From Klebsiella quasivariicola (GTDB lineage Bacteria; Pseudomonadota; Gammaproteobacteria; Enterobacterales; Enterobacteriaceae): DNA of 64,000 nucleotides. Numbering within the stretch: the first letter of the stretch is position 1; each line of letters opens with the position of its first letter. Location: positions 3,224,001 to 3,288,000 of the forward strand of contig NZ_CP022823.1 in the NCBI RefSeq assembly GCF_002269255.1. The letters are read 5' to 3'. Of this stretch, positions 8,611-17,480 are shown one piece after another. A program made the position numbers and the translations under genes. The notes beneath the pieces are model-generated. The model had not been told where the DNA came from. It did not search any database and saw only the letters and a program-made list of their open reading frames with translations.

Positions 8611-8635
8611 AATGATAACTATTCTTTTTATCATT
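8611..8635 (+). promoter_or_regulatory. Fur box upstream of fiu
   Basis: Inverted arms aatgataa (8611-8618) and ttatcatt (8628-8635). The 19-base core at 8614-8632 matches the Fur consensus at 13 of 19 positions. It lies 100 bases ahead of the fiu start, as expected for an iron-repressed outer-membrane receptor. Confidence 0.75.
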
Positions 8636-8734
8636 TATGGAATCACACCGGGTCAGCGCAAGCCAGACGACGAATAACGTCGCTTTTGCGCGGTGTGAGA
8701 TGTGCTAATAACTAAAAATAAGCCTGCATTTATC

Positions 8735-11020
8735 ATGGAAAAAAACGCTTCTCTGCCTTTCGGCAGTTTCAACTCATTGGCATTGTTTACGGGTCTGTGT
8801 CTGGGTGCCTCACCGGCAACGGGCATCGCAGCGGAAAAATCGGTCAAAAATAGTGAAGAGACGCTGGTGGTAGAAGCCAGCCCACCTTCACTTTATTCTC
8901 CCGGCGCCTCTGCCGATCCGAAATTCAATAAACCACTGGTCGATACCACCCGCACCATCACCGTGATCCCGGAACAGGTGATGAAAGATCAGGGCGTCAC
9001 CAACCTGACTGACGCCCTCAAAAACGTCCCCGGCGTCGGGGCGTTTTATGCCGGGGAAAATGGCAGCTCAACCACCGGGGATGCCATCTACATGCGCGGC
9101 GTGGATACCTCTAACAGCATCTATGTGGACGGCATTCGCGACATCGGCAGCGTGACGCGCGATACCTTCAATACCCAGCAGGTGGAAGTCATCAAAGGAC
9201 CCGCCGGCACGGACTATGGTCGTAGCGCCCCCTCCGGCTCGATCAATATGATCAGTAAGCAGCCACGTCTTGACTCCGGGATCGACGGCTCGGCCAGCAT
9301 CGGCAGCGCCTGGTCGCGCCGGGGCACTCTCGACCTGAACCAGGCGTTCAGCGACAACGCTGCGTTCCGTCTGAACCTGATGGGCGAAAAAACCCACGAC
9401 GCCGGCCGGGATAAGATTGAGAACGAGCGCTACGGCATCGCGCCATCGCTAGCCTTTGGCCTTGATACGCCCACCCGCTTGTATCTGAACTATCTGCACG
9501 TTCGGCAGAACAACACCCCGGATGGCGGGATCCCCACCGTCGGCCTGCCGGGCTATTCGGCGCCTTCGCCGAAATATGCCGCGCTCAATTCCGCCGGGAA
9601 GGTGGATACCAGCAATTTCTATGGCACCGACTCCGACTACGATAAATCTACTACCGACAGCGGTACCCTGCGCTTCGAACACGATCTGACGGAGAATACC
9701 ACCGTGCGCAATACCACCCGCTGGTCGCGGGTGAAGCAGGAGTATCTCCTGACCGCGGTGATGGGCGGCGCAAGTAATATCACCGCCCCTGATATCAATG
9801 ACGTTAACACCTGGAGCTGGTCGCGTCTGGTTAATACCAAAGATGTCAGCAACCGCATTCTGACCAACCAGACCAATGTCACCTCGACGTTCTATACCGG
9901 CTCGATAGGCCATGACGTCAGCGCCGGCGTGGAGTTTACCCGGGAAAATCAGACCAACTATGGCCTCAATGCCATGACCGCGCCGGCGGTGAATCTCTAC
10001 CATCCGGTGAGTAACCTGTCGATTGGCGGGCTGGACAGAAACGGGGCGAACGCCAACGGCCAGACCGATACCTTCGGGATTTATGCCTTCGATACGCTGG
10101 CGCTGACCGAGCAGATTGAGGTCAATGGCGGGCTGCGTCTCGACAATTATCATACTAAATATGACAGCGCCACCGCCTGCGGCGGCAGTGGACGCGGGGC
10201 TATCGCCTGCCCGCCCGGCCAGTCGACAGGCAGCCCGGTCACCACCGTGGATACCGCCAAATCCGGCAACCTGGTTAACTGGAAAGCCGGGGCGCTGTAC
10301 CGCTTAAGCGAGCAGGGTAATGTCTACGTCAACTACGCCATTTCACAGCAACCGCCGGGGGGCAGCAGCTTCGCCCTGGCCGCCAGCGGCAGCGGCAACA
10401 GCGCTAACCGGACCGACTTTAAGCCGCAGAAGGCGAAATCCAGCGAGCTGGGCACCAAGTGGCAAATCTTCGACAACCGTCTGCTGCTCAGCGCGGCGTT
10501 ATTCCGCACCGATATCGAAAACGAAGTGGCCGCCAACGATGACGGAACCTGGTCGCAGTATGGCAAAAAGCGCGTGGAGGGGTATGAGCTCTCCGCGACC
10601 GGAAACCTGACGCCGGACTGGACGATCATCGCTGGCTACACTCAGCAGCATGCGACAGTGACGGAGGGGCAGAATGTGGCGCAGGATGGCTCATCCGCGC
10701 TGGCCTACACCCCGAAACATGCTTTTACGCTATGGACGCAGTATCAGGCCACCAGCGATCTGTCCGTCGGCGGCGGCGCGCGCTATGTCGGAAGCCTGCG
10801 CCGGGGCAGCGATGGCGCGGTGGGTACCCCGGATCACACCGAGGGCTACTGGGTCGCCGACGCCAAACTGGGCTATCGGGTCAACAGCAACCTCGATCTG
10901 CAGCTCAATATGTACAACCTGTTTGATACCGATTATGTGGCTTCCATTAACAAGAGCGGCTATCGCTATCATCCGGGCGAACCCCGTACCTTTATGCTGA
11001 CGGCGAACGTCCACTTCTGA
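8735..11020 (+). CDS. fiu: TonB-dependent catecholate siderophore receptor Fiu
   Basis: Outer-membrane receptor that imports iron-loaded monocatecholates such as dihydroxybenzoylserine and is a known entry route for catechol-type siderophore-drug conjugates. From the ATG at 8735 it has 761 residues (E. coli Fiu 760). A signal peptide (about 1-31) is followed by the TonB box EETLVVEA, a plug domain with LTDALKNVPGVGAF, and a 22-strand barrel ending in a terminal Phe (LTANVHF). Similarity to Fiu runs end to end, including SPVTTVDTAKSGNL and ASINKSGYRYHPGEP. A TTG/GTG start upstream (8702) would only lengthen the signal peptide and is less likely. It is followed by piuC, as in E. coli. Confidence 0.93.
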   Translation: MEKNASLPFGSFNSLALFTGLCLGASPATGIAAEKSVKNSEETLVVEASPPSLYSPGASADPKFNKPLVDTTRTITVIPEQVMKDQGVTNLTDALKNVPGVGAFYAGENGSSTTGDAIYMRGVDTSNSIYVDGIRDIGSVTRDTFNTQQVEVIKGPAGTDYGRSAPSGSINMISKQPRLDSGIDGSASIGSAWSRRGTLDLNQAFSDNAAFRLNLMGEKTHDAGRDKIENERYGIAPSLAFGLDTPTRLYLNYLHVRQNNTPDGGIPTVGLPGYSAPSPKYAALNSAGKVDTSNFYGTDSDYDKSTTDSGTLRFEHDLTENTTVRNTTRWSRVKQEYLLTAVMGGASNITAPDINDVNTWSWSRLVNTKDVSNRILTNQTNVTSTFYTGSIGHDVSAGVEFTRENQTNYGLNAMTAPAVNLYHPVSNLSIGGLDRNGANANGQTDTFGIYAFDTLALTEQIEVNGGLRLDNYHTKYDSATACGGSGRGAIACPPGQSTGSPVTTVDTAKSGNLVNWKAGALYRLSEQGNVYVNYAISQQPPGGSSFALAASGSGNSANRTDFKPQKAKSSELGTKWQIFDNRLLLSAALFRTDIENEVAANDDGTWSQYGKKRVEGYELSATGNLTPDWTIIAGYTQQHATVTEGQNVAQDGSSALAYTPKHAFTLWTQYQATSDLSVGGGARYVGSLRRGSDGAVGTPDHTEGYWVADAKLGYRVNSNLDLQLNMYNLFDTDYVASINKSGYRYHPGEPRTFMLTANVHF

Positions 11021-11028
11021 GTTTGCAC

Positions 11029-11054
11029 GTGGGGCCGTTGCGCCCCACCTTTTA
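11029..11054 (+). terminator. Hairpin between fiu and piuC
   Basis: Perfect 7-bp stem gtggggc / gccccac (11029-11035, 11042-11048) followed by cttttagg, which runs into the piuC ribosome site. It could attenuate piuC relative to fiu or protect the fiu message. Confidence 0.55.
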
Positions 11055-11067
11055 GGAGAACACCGCC

Positions 11068-11745
11068 ATGATGTATCACATTTCTGACGTGCTAACGGCA
11101 GACCAGGTGGCTGATTTTACCCGCCTGCTCACCCAGGCCGACTGGGTTGACGGGCGGATAACCGTCGGCAGCCAGGGAGCGACCGTCAAACAGAATCAAC
11201 AGATCGATACCCGAACGCCGCTGTATGCCCACCTGCAAGCCGCCGTGCTCGACGCGCTGCGCGGCCATCCGCAGTTTTTTTCCGCCGCGCTGCCGCGGAC
11301 GATTTCCGCGCCGTTATTTAATCGCTACGGACCGGGGGAGACTTATGGTTTTCATGTCGATGGCGCCGTTCGTCAGAACGGCGAGGCGGGGTGGATGCGC
11401 ACTGACCTGTCAGCGACGCTGTTCCTTTGCGATCCGGAGAGCTATGAGGGTGGCGAACTGGTGATTGAAGACACCTATGGCCAGCACCGGGTGAAGCTCC
11501 CGGCCGGGCATCTGGTGCTCTATCCCGCCAGCAGCCTGCACTGCGTCACCCCGGTCACCCGCGGCGTACGTCAGGCCTCTTTCCTGTGGATCCAGTCGAT
11601 GGTCCGCGACGATAAGCAGCGCGCGATGCTCTACGACCTGGACCGCACCATCCAGTCTCTTAAGGCCCGCTTTGGCGACGGAGAAGAGGTCCTCTCCCTG
11701 CTGAATATGTATCACAACCTGCTGCGCCAGTGGACGGAAGTATGA
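11068..11745 (+). CDS. piuC: Fe(II)/2-oxoglutarate-dependent hydroxylase PiuC (YbiX)
   Basis: PKHD-type non-haem iron dioxygenase found beside fiu/piuA-type receptors and co-regulated by iron. The protein has 225 residues, the same as E. coli YbiX. The iron ligands are visible as His96-x-Asp98 in YGFHVDGA and His158 in SSLHCV, with the 2-oxoglutarate arginine shortly after (TRGVR, residues 164-168). Its substrate is unknown; a modification of siderophore or of the receptor pathway is assumed from conserved linkage. It starts 47 bases after fiu, with ribosome site aggaga, and probably shares its transcript. Confidence 0.92.
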   Translation: MMYHISDVLTADQVADFTRLLTQADWVDGRITVGSQGATVKQNQQIDTRTPLYAHLQAAVLDALRGHPQFFSAALPRTISAPLFNRYGPGETYGFHVDGAVRQNGEAGWMRTDLSATLFLCDPESYEGGELVIEDTYGQHRVKLPAGHLVLYPASSLHCVTPVTRGVRQASFLWIQSMVRDDKQRAMLYDLDRTIQSLKARFGDGEEVLSLLNMYHNLLRQWTEV

Positions 11746-11813
11746 TCCGCTGACCGCAAGCAGGGAGGACGAGGCAATAGACTGGCCATCCGCTGGCCAG
11801 TTTTCAACAGAGA

Positions 11814-12452
11814 TTAAAACCGGTAGCCCGCGGAGAACATAAACACCCACGGATCCAGGCGGGTGCTGACTTTCTGGTCCACGCCGCCGGCTTTGAATTT
11901 CACATCGGTATCGATATCCATGTACCACACCGACATATTCAGCAGCCAGTCGCGGTTAATCAGGTAATCGAGGCCAACCTGCCCCGCCGCGCCCCAGGAG
12001 TCCTTAAGGCTCAGATCGGAAAGCCCGGCCGCTTTGCCGGTGTCGTTAAAGTCTTCATTAAAGAAGGTGGTGTAGTTAATACCGGCGCCTACGTACGGGC
12101 GCACCTTGCTTTGCGCATCGCCAAAGTACCACTGCGCCATCAGGGTGGGTGGCAACTGATGGACGGTGGCGATGGTCCCGGTTGGCCCGGTGCCAACCTT
12201 ATGGCGGAACGGCGTTGCCGCCAGCAGTTCCACGCCGATGTTATCGGTCGCCATATAGGTAAAGGTTAAACCCAGCTGGGTGTTGTTACTGACGTTGAAA
12301 CTGCCCAGGCTACCCAGCACATTGTCAGAGCCCTCCGTCGGACGGACGGTGGCGGTCCCGGCACGAATGAAAAACTCACCCGCCTCATGCGCCCAGACGC
12401 TGCCGGTGGAAAGCGTGCCCAGAATAACTGCCGCCGCTGCTAACTTCCTCAT
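11814..12452 (-). CDS. ompW: Outer-membrane protein OmpW
   Basis: An eight-stranded outer-membrane barrel with a hydrophobic channel, linked to transport of small hydrophobic compounds, redox and osmotic stress, and used as a colicin S4 receptor in E. coli. From the ATG at 12452 the product is 212 residues with a signal peptide cleaved after about residue 21 (TGSVWA|HEAG). It ends in the barrel C-terminus SAGYRF. Twelve further upstream codons are open but extend the signal peptide unnaturally, so they were excluded. An FNR-like site lies about 100 bases upstream. Neighbouring trpA and yciC match the E. coli map position. Confidence 0.95.
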   Translation of the reverse strand: MRKLAAAAVILGTLSTGSVWAHEAGEFFIRAGTATVRPTEGSDNVLGSLGSFNVSNNTQLGLTFTYMATDNIGVELLAATPFRHKVGTGPTGTIATVHQLPPTLMAQWYFGDAQSKVRPYVGAGINYTTFFNEDFNDTGKAAGLSDLSLKDSWGAAGQVGLDYLINRDWLLNMSVWYMDIDTDVKFKAGGVDQKVSTRLDPWVFMFSAGYRF

Positions 12453-12554
12453 ATCCACTTCCTCATTATGGTTTTTCAGCGCGGCCAAATATACCTATAA
12501 CGAGTTACGTTTGATCTGTTTTAGATCACACTAAATCCTTAGATTTAACATTTA

Positions 12555-12568
12555 TTGATCCAGATTAA
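12555..12568. promoter_or_regulatory. FNR-like site upstream of ompW
   Basis: TTGAT-ccag-ATTAA differs by one base from the FNR consensus TTGAT-N4-ATCAA and lies about 103 bases upstream of the ompW start. Anaerobic control of ompW by FNR is known in E. coli. Confidence 0.5.
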
Positions 12569-12721
12569 TTTTTGCAACCAATCGCAATATGCTGATTCCC
12601 TCTCACATCAATTTTCACTTATCAGCCAAAAATTTATTTCTGCCCCTCTTGCCGCCGCTGAGGCGGCTGGATAAGTTAACTGCCGACAATCTGTGTTGAT
12701 GCGTTTTTTTCAGGTGTAATT

Positions 12722-13135
12722 ATGAGTGAAATCAACCCGTGCATGACGTGCGGTGCCTGTTGTGCGTATTTTCGAGTCTCTTTCTACTGGGCGGAAGCCG
12801 ACGACGCGGGCGGCGTGGTGCCCTCCGCGCTGACCGAGCCGCTGACCCCCTTCCTGCGCTGCATGAGCGGCACTAACCAACGCCAGTGCCGCTGCGCCGC
12901 GCTGTCGGGCACCATTGGCGACACCGTCCACTGCACTATCTATGAAAATCGTCCCTCGCCGTGCCGGGAATTTGCCATGTCCGGGGAAAACGGCGTGGAA
13001 AACGATGCCTGCAACCGGGCGCGGGCGCGCTATGGCCTGCCGCCATTGCGCTCTCTTTACAAAGATATACCTGCCCGGACCGGCGCAGAGAGTGCTACGA
13101 CGGAACGATTTGCGGTACAATCGCCGGCTAGTTAA
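12722..13135 (+). CDS. YkgJ-family cysteine cluster protein
   Basis: A 137-residue protein of the UPF0153/YkgJ family, proposed to bind zinc or an iron-sulfur centre. The N-terminal cluster Cys7-Pro.. reads CMTCGACC (Cys7, 10, 13, 14), with further cysteines in CRCAALSG and in the [10 protein letters not shown] segment near residues 60 and 80. Function is unknown. It lies 25 bases upstream of yciC on the same strand, so the two may be co-transcribed; this gene is not at this place in E. coli K-12. Confidence 0.75.
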   Translation: MSEINPCMTCGACCAYFRVSFYWAEADDAGGVVPSALTEPLTPFLRCMSGTNQRQCRCAALSGTIGDTVHCTIYENRPSPCREFAMSGENGVENDACNRARARYGLPPLRSLYKDIPARTGAESATTERFAVQSPAS

Positions 13136-13160
13136 CACCTGCAACACTCAAGGAGAATGC

Positions 13161-13904
13161 ATGTCTATCACGGCGAAGTCCGTCTACCGTGACACCGGGA
13201 ATTTTTTTCGTAATCAGTTCATTACCATTTTGCTGATTGCGCTGTTGTGCGCGTTCATTACGGTAGTGCTTGGCCATGCCTTTTCACCCAGCGATGAGCA
13301 GCTGTCGATACTCAGCGAAGGCGACAACCTCACCGGTAGCGTAGGCCTGTTCGAGCTGGTGCAGAACATGACGCCGGAGCAGCAGCAGGTCCTGCTGCAC
13401 GCCTCGGCGGCATCGACCTTCTCGGGCCTGGTGGGCAATGCGATCCTCGCCGGTGGCGTCCTGCTGCTGATCCAGCTGGTCTCTGCAGGTCATCGCGTCA
13501 GCGCCCTGCGCGCCATCGGCGCTGCGGCGCCGGTGCTGCCGAAGCTGCTGCTGCTGATCCTGTTCACCACTTTCCTGGTGCAGATGGGGATGATGCTGGT
13601 ACTGGTGCCCGGCGTGCTGCTGGCCATCGTGCTGGCCTTTGCGCCAATCATGCTGGTACAGGACAAAATGGGCATCCTCAGCGCCATGCGTAGCAGCATG
13701 CGCCTGGCGTGGGCCAATCTGCGGCTGGTGGCGCCGGCCATTATTGGCTGGCTGGTGGCGAAAACCCTGCTGTTACTGCTCGCTTCCAGCTTTGCCGTCC
13801 TGACGCCGAATGTGGGTGCAGTGGTCATCAACACGATCAGCAACCTGATTTCCGCCCTGTTGCTGATCTATTTATTCCGCGTGTATATGCTTATCCGCCG
13901 CTAA
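13161..13904 (+). CDS. yciC: Inner-membrane protein YciC (UPF0259)
   Basis: A 247-residue integral inner-membrane protein of UPF0259, the same length as E. coli YciC. About five to six hydrophobic segments are visible, for example [19 protein letters not shown] near residue 22 and [20 protein letters not shown] near 130. In E. coli it works with the paralogous YciB/DcrB network in envelope integrity, but its biochemical role is not established. The ATG at 13161 was chosen because it follows aaggagaa and gives the family N-terminus [16 protein letters not shown]. The longer open frame upstream overlaps the YkgJ gene and was rejected. Confidence 0.93.
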   Translation: MSITAKSVYRDTGNFFRNQFITILLIALLCAFITVVLGHAFSPSDEQLSILSEGDNLTGSVGLFELVQNMTPEQQQVLLHASAASTFSGLVGNAILAGGVLLLIQLVSAGHRVSALRAIGAAAPVLPKLLLLILFTTFLVQMGMMLVLVPGVLLAIVLAFAPIMLVQDKMGILSAMRSSMRLAWANLRLVAPAIIGWLVAKTLLLLLASSFAVLTPNVGAVVINTISNLISALLLIYLFRVYMLIRR

Positions 13905-13958
13905 TTTTAACCAGGATCGGGGCGTTCCCCGGTCCGTCCTGAAAGACGGGATCGATGT

Positions 13959-14498
13959 ATGAAGCAGTTTCTGGATTTTTTACCCCTGGTGGTCTTCTTT
14001 GCCTTCTATAAGCTTTACGATATCTACGCCGCCACTACCGCACTGATCGTGGCGACCGCCATCGTGCTGATCTACAGCTGGGTGCGCTATCGTAAAGTCG
14101 AAAAAATGGCGCTGATCACCTTTGTACTGGTGGCCGTCTTTGGCGGGTTGACCATCTTCTTCCACAATGATGAGTTTATTAAATGGAAGGTGACGGTGAT
14201 CTATGCCCTGTTCGCCGGCGCGCTGCTGTTTAGCCAGTGGGTGATGAAAAAGCCCCTGATCCAGCGCATGCTCGGCAAAGAGCTGACCCTGCCGCAGCAG
14301 GTCTGGTCACGGCTTAACCTTGCCTGGGCGGTGTTCTTTATCCTCTGCGGGCTGGCCAATATCTATATCGCCTTCTGGCTGCCGCAGAATATCTGGGTGA
14401 ACTTCAAGGTCTTTGGCTTAACCGCCCTCACGCTGGTCTTTACCCTGCTGAGCGGGATCTACATCTACCGCCATATGCCGCAGGATGACCACCACTAA
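13959..14498 (+). CDS. yciB: Intracellular septation protein A / membrane protein YciB
   Basis: A 179-residue, five-helix inner-membrane protein (E. coli YciB 179; IspA/IspZ family). It begins [20 protein letters not shown], the conserved family N-terminus, and has the [20 protein letters not shown] segment near residue 125. It is required for normal cell envelope and septation, interacting with elongasome and divisome proteins. It follows yciC by 54 bases on the same strand and is probably cotranscribed. In E. coli yciA follows directly; here a siderophore receptor gene is inserted between them. Confidence 0.95.
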   Translation: MKQFLDFLPLVVFFAFYKLYDIYAATTALIVATAIVLIYSWVRYRKVEKMALITFVLVAVFGGLTIFFHNDEFIKWKVTVIYALFAGALLFSQWVMKKPLIQRMLGKELTLPQQVWSRLNLAWAVFFILCGLANIYIAFWLPQNIWVNFKVFGLTALTLVFTLLSGIYIYRHMPQDDHH

Positions 14499-14704
14499 CG
14501 CCTCCGCCGGCGCGCCATCGCGCGCCGCGCTCGCCCCCTATAATCTCACTGCGCTGGCAAACATTCCCTTCAACCACACAACCTCAGCGCATACGCTGAC
14601 AGCTTCCCGGCCACACTGTGCAGGCTCCCTTCACGATTTCTCCCAACTGCATAAAAAGTTGCGATAATTGTGAGGATTTTATGGAGATTTATTTCCCCAC
14701 ATTG

Positions 14705-14725
14705 TAATGATAATGATTATCATTA
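14705..14725 (+). promoter_or_regulatory. Perfect Fur palindrome upstream of the IroN-like receptor
   Basis: AATGATAAT-G-ATTATCATT at 14706-14724 is a perfect 9-1-9 inverted repeat and continues one more pair outward (14705, 14725). It is the classic Fur operator and sits 45 bases before the receptor ATG. Confidence 0.93.
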
Positions 14726-14769
14726 ATATTCTCGATCTCGTTTTTCTTTGCTTTGAAAAGGATATTTAT

Positions 14770-16953
14770 ATGAGATCGCTGCAATATTATGCCCCCACGA
14801 CCCTGGCGCTGGTCATATCCAGCCTGCTTGCCCCGACCGCCTTTGCTGAAGAGTCAGAACAAGATACCGAAACGATGATTGTGCGCAGTACGGCGGAAGA
14901 GGCGCTCAAGCAACAGCCCGGGGTGTCGATTATCACGGCAGATGATATTGCTAAGCAGCCGCCGGTCAACGATCTCTCAGACATCATCCGTAAAATGCCC
15001 GGGGTGAATTTAACCGGCAACAGCGCCAGCGGCAGTCGGGGTAACAACCGCCAGATTGATATCCGCGGCATGGGGCCGGAGAACACCCTGATCCTGATAG
15101 ATGGAGTACCGGTCACGTCACGTAACGCGATTCGCTATAGCTGGCGCGGCGAACGCGATACCCGAGGCGACAGCAACTGGGTACCTGCCGAAATGGTCGA
15201 GCGAATTGAAGTTCTCCGCGGTCCGGCAGCCGCGCGCTATGGTTCCGGCGCGGCGGGCGGAGTGGTCAATATCATTACTAAACGCCCAACCAACAACTGG
15301 CACGGTTCGCTCTCTTTCTTTACCAATCAGCCGGAAAACAACAAGGAAGGCACGACTAATCGCGCTAATTTCAATCTCAGCGGCCCACTCGCCGGCGAGG
15401 CGCTGACGATGCGCCTGTATGGCAATATCAATAAAACGGAACCCGACGCCTGGGACATTAACCATGCGCAAAACGGTTCCTATGCTGCGGGACGCGAAGG
15501 GGTACGCAATAAAGATATTAACGCCCTGCTGTCATGGAAAATGACCCCGCAACAGATCCTCGATTTCAACTACGCCTACAGCCGTCAGGGGAATATCTAT
15601 GCCGGTGATACCCAGTACAGCAACGGCAATCTTAGCCCGAACGGGCTGGTGGACTCCCTGTACGGCCACGAAACGAATCGTCTCTATCGTCAGTCCTGGG
15701 GGCTGACTTACAACGGCCTATGGGATTGGGGCCAGTCCAAAGCCGGGGTTTACTACGAGAAAACTAACAATACCCGCCTGCAGGAAGGTTCCACTGGCCG
15801 CGTCGAGGGCATGATCAACAGTGAGGATTATGCCACCAGCCGTCTGGAATCCTGGCGTACGACCTCGGAATTCAATGTGCCTTTCTTCTGGCTGGCGGAC
15901 CAGACGCTGACGCTGGGAATGGAATGGAACCATGATCAGCTCGACGATCCGGCATCGATGCAGGCCACTGACAGCAACGGCGAGACTATCCCCGGAACCT
16001 CGGGCGATCCTGCTCAACGTAGTACCAAAAACAGCGCCACCCTCACCGGGATCTATCTGGAGGATAATATCGAAGCCGTACCCGGCACCAACCTGATCCC
16101 CGGCATTCGCTTTGATTATCATAATCAGTTTGGCAGCAACTGGAGTCCAAGCCTCAACGTTTCTCAGGCGCTGGGCGATATGTTCACGCTGAAGGCCGGT
16201 ATCGCGCGCGTGTTTAAAGCGCCTAACCTCTATCAATCCAGTGAAGGCTATTTGCTCTCCACCCGCGGCAATGGTTGTCCGAACACTATCGCTGAAGGCA
16301 GCTGCTATCTGCTGGGCAACCCTGACCTCGATCCGGAGATCAGTATTAACAAAGAGATCGGTATCGAATTCAACCTTAATGGTTACGCTGCCGGAGTTAC
16401 CTGGTTCCGCAACGATTACAAAAACAAAATCGTCTCCGGAACCGAGGTGCTGGGCTATACCTCCAGCGGCAATAATATTCTGCAGTGGCAGAACGGCGGC
16501 AAAGCCGTGGTCGAAGGGCTGGAAGGAAATCTGCTGATCCCGGTGCTGGCTGATATCCTGAGCTGGCGGACCAATGCCACCTGGATGCTCAAATCGGAAA
16601 GTAAAGAGACAGGCAACCCACTGTCGGTTATCCCGAAATATACCGTTAACACGATGCTCGACTGGCAGGTAAACGACGCCCTGTCTGCAAATGTGAACTG
16701 GACGCTTTATGGCCGTCAGAAGCCGCGTCAGTATGCGGAGATCCGCAACGAAACCGGGACCCTTGCCACTACCGAGGTTGGCGCCTATTCCATCGTGGGG
16801 ATCGGTACTCAGTACCAGCTAAACCGGGATATTCGCCTGAACGCCGGAATAAGTAACCTGTTTGATAAGCAACTGTATCGCGAAAACGCTGGCGCCTCGA
16901 CCTACAACGAGCCTGGCCGCGCGTATTACGCCGGGGTGACTCTCTCCTTCTGA
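14770..16953 (+). CDS. iroN: IroN-like TonB-dependent catecholate siderophore receptor
   Basis: Outer-membrane receptor for enterobactin-type and probably glucosylated catecholates. From the ATG at 14770 it has 727 residues (IroN about 724). A signal peptide of about 25 residues (APTAFA|EES) is followed by a TonB box region (ETMIVRS), the plug with DLSDIIRKMPGVNLTGNSAS and DIRGMGPENTLILIDGVPV, and the barrel ending YNEPGRAYYAGVTLSF. Compared with FepA it lacks FepA's longer external loops and its C-terminal loop (AGASTYNEPGR) is IroN-like. No iroBCDE glucosylation genes are nearby, so it may serve mainly enterobactin and its linear products. The symbol is by similarity. Confidence 0.85.
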   Translation: MRSLQYYAPTTLALVISSLLAPTAFAEESEQDTETMIVRSTAEEALKQQPGVSIITADDIAKQPPVNDLSDIIRKMPGVNLTGNSASGSRGNNRQIDIRGMGPENTLILIDGVPVTSRNAIRYSWRGERDTRGDSNWVPAEMVERIEVLRGPAAARYGSGAAGGVVNIITKRPTNNWHGSLSFFTNQPENNKEGTTNRANFNLSGPLAGEALTMRLYGNINKTEPDAWDINHAQNGSYAAGREGVRNKDINALLSWKMTPQQILDFNYAYSRQGNIYAGDTQYSNGNLSPNGLVDSLYGHETNRLYRQSWGLTYNGLWDWGQSKAGVYYEKTNNTRLQEGSTGRVEGMINSEDYATSRLESWRTTSEFNVPFFWLADQTLTLGMEWNHDQLDDPASMQATDSNGETIPGTSGDPAQRSTKNSATLTGIYLEDNIEAVPGTNLIPGIRFDYHNQFGSNWSPSLNVSQALGDMFTLKAGIARVFKAPNLYQSSEGYLLSTRGNGCPNTIAEGSCYLLGNPDLDPEISINKEIGIEFNLNGYAAGVTWFRNDYKNKIVSGTEVLGYTSSGNNILQWQNGGKAVVEGLEGNLLIPVLADILSWRTNATWMLKSESKETGNPLSVIPKYTVNTMLDWQVNDALSANVNWTLYGRQKPRQYAEIRNETGTLATTEVGAYSIVGIGTQYQLNRDIRLNAGISNLFDKQLYRENAGASTYNEPGRAYYAGVTLSF

Positions 16954-16960
16954 ACCGCCG

Positions 16961-16990
16961 CGCCCGCGTCAGCGGGCGTATTCCCCTATT
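16961..16990 (+). terminator. Possible terminator after the IroN-like gene
   Basis: A 7-bp stem cgcccgc / gcgggcg (16961-16967, 16972-16978) with loop gtca, followed by the moderately T-rich tattcccctattctc. Confidence 0.5.
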
Positions 16991-17052
16991 CTCACTGCGC
17001 CGTTTTCATAGTAGCATCCCGCTGATCGTCTTTGACCACAACAGAGTAGAGC

Positions 17053-17451
17053 ATGACAACAACAGATCTCGCCCCGAAGGGTGAAATGGTTTTACGCACC
17101 CTGGCAATGCCGGCGGATACCAATGCCAACGGGGATATTTTTGGCGGCTGGCTGATGTCGCAGATGGATATCGGGGGCGCCATCATGGCCAAAGAGATCG
17201 CTCAGGGTCGCGTGGTGACCGTGCGCGTGGATGGGATGACCTTTTTACGCCCGGTGGCCGTCGGCGACGTGGTGTGCTGCTACGCCCGCTGCGTCAAGCG
17301 CGGCAACACCTCGGTGACGATCAATATCGAAGTATGGGTGAAAAAAGTCTCTTCCGAACCAATTGGCCAGCGCTACAAGGCGACGGAAGCGCTGTTTATC
17401 TACGTTGCTGTCGATAATCAGGGTAAACCACGCCCCCTGCCAGCAGAATAA
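17053..17451 (+). CDS. yciA: Acyl-CoA thioester hydrolase YciA
   Basis: A hot-dog-fold thioesterase of 132 residues (E. coli YciA 132) that hydrolyses a broad range of acyl-CoAs, short and long chain, in the cytoplasm. The catalytic segment NANGDIFGGWLMSQMDIGG with its Asn and Asp lies near residues 23-42. It is normally followed by tonB in E. coli; here the next gene is yniB on the opposite strand, marking a change of gene order. A small GC hairpin (17458-17473) separates the convergent genes. Confidence 0.95.
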   Translation: MTTTDLAPKGEMVLRTLAMPADTNANGDIFGGWLMSQMDIGGAIMAKEIAQGRVVTVRVDGMTFLRPVAVGDVVCCYARCVKRGNTSVTINIEVWVKKVSSEPIGQRYKATEALFIYVAVDNQGKPRPLPAE

Positions 17452-17480
17452 GAAGGAGCCCGGCTCACCGGGCACCTGAC

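Noticed and set aside
17458..17473. Small hairpin between yciA and yniB as a terminator
   Set aside because: Only a 6-bp stem and no T-tract on either strand, so not listed as a terminator.
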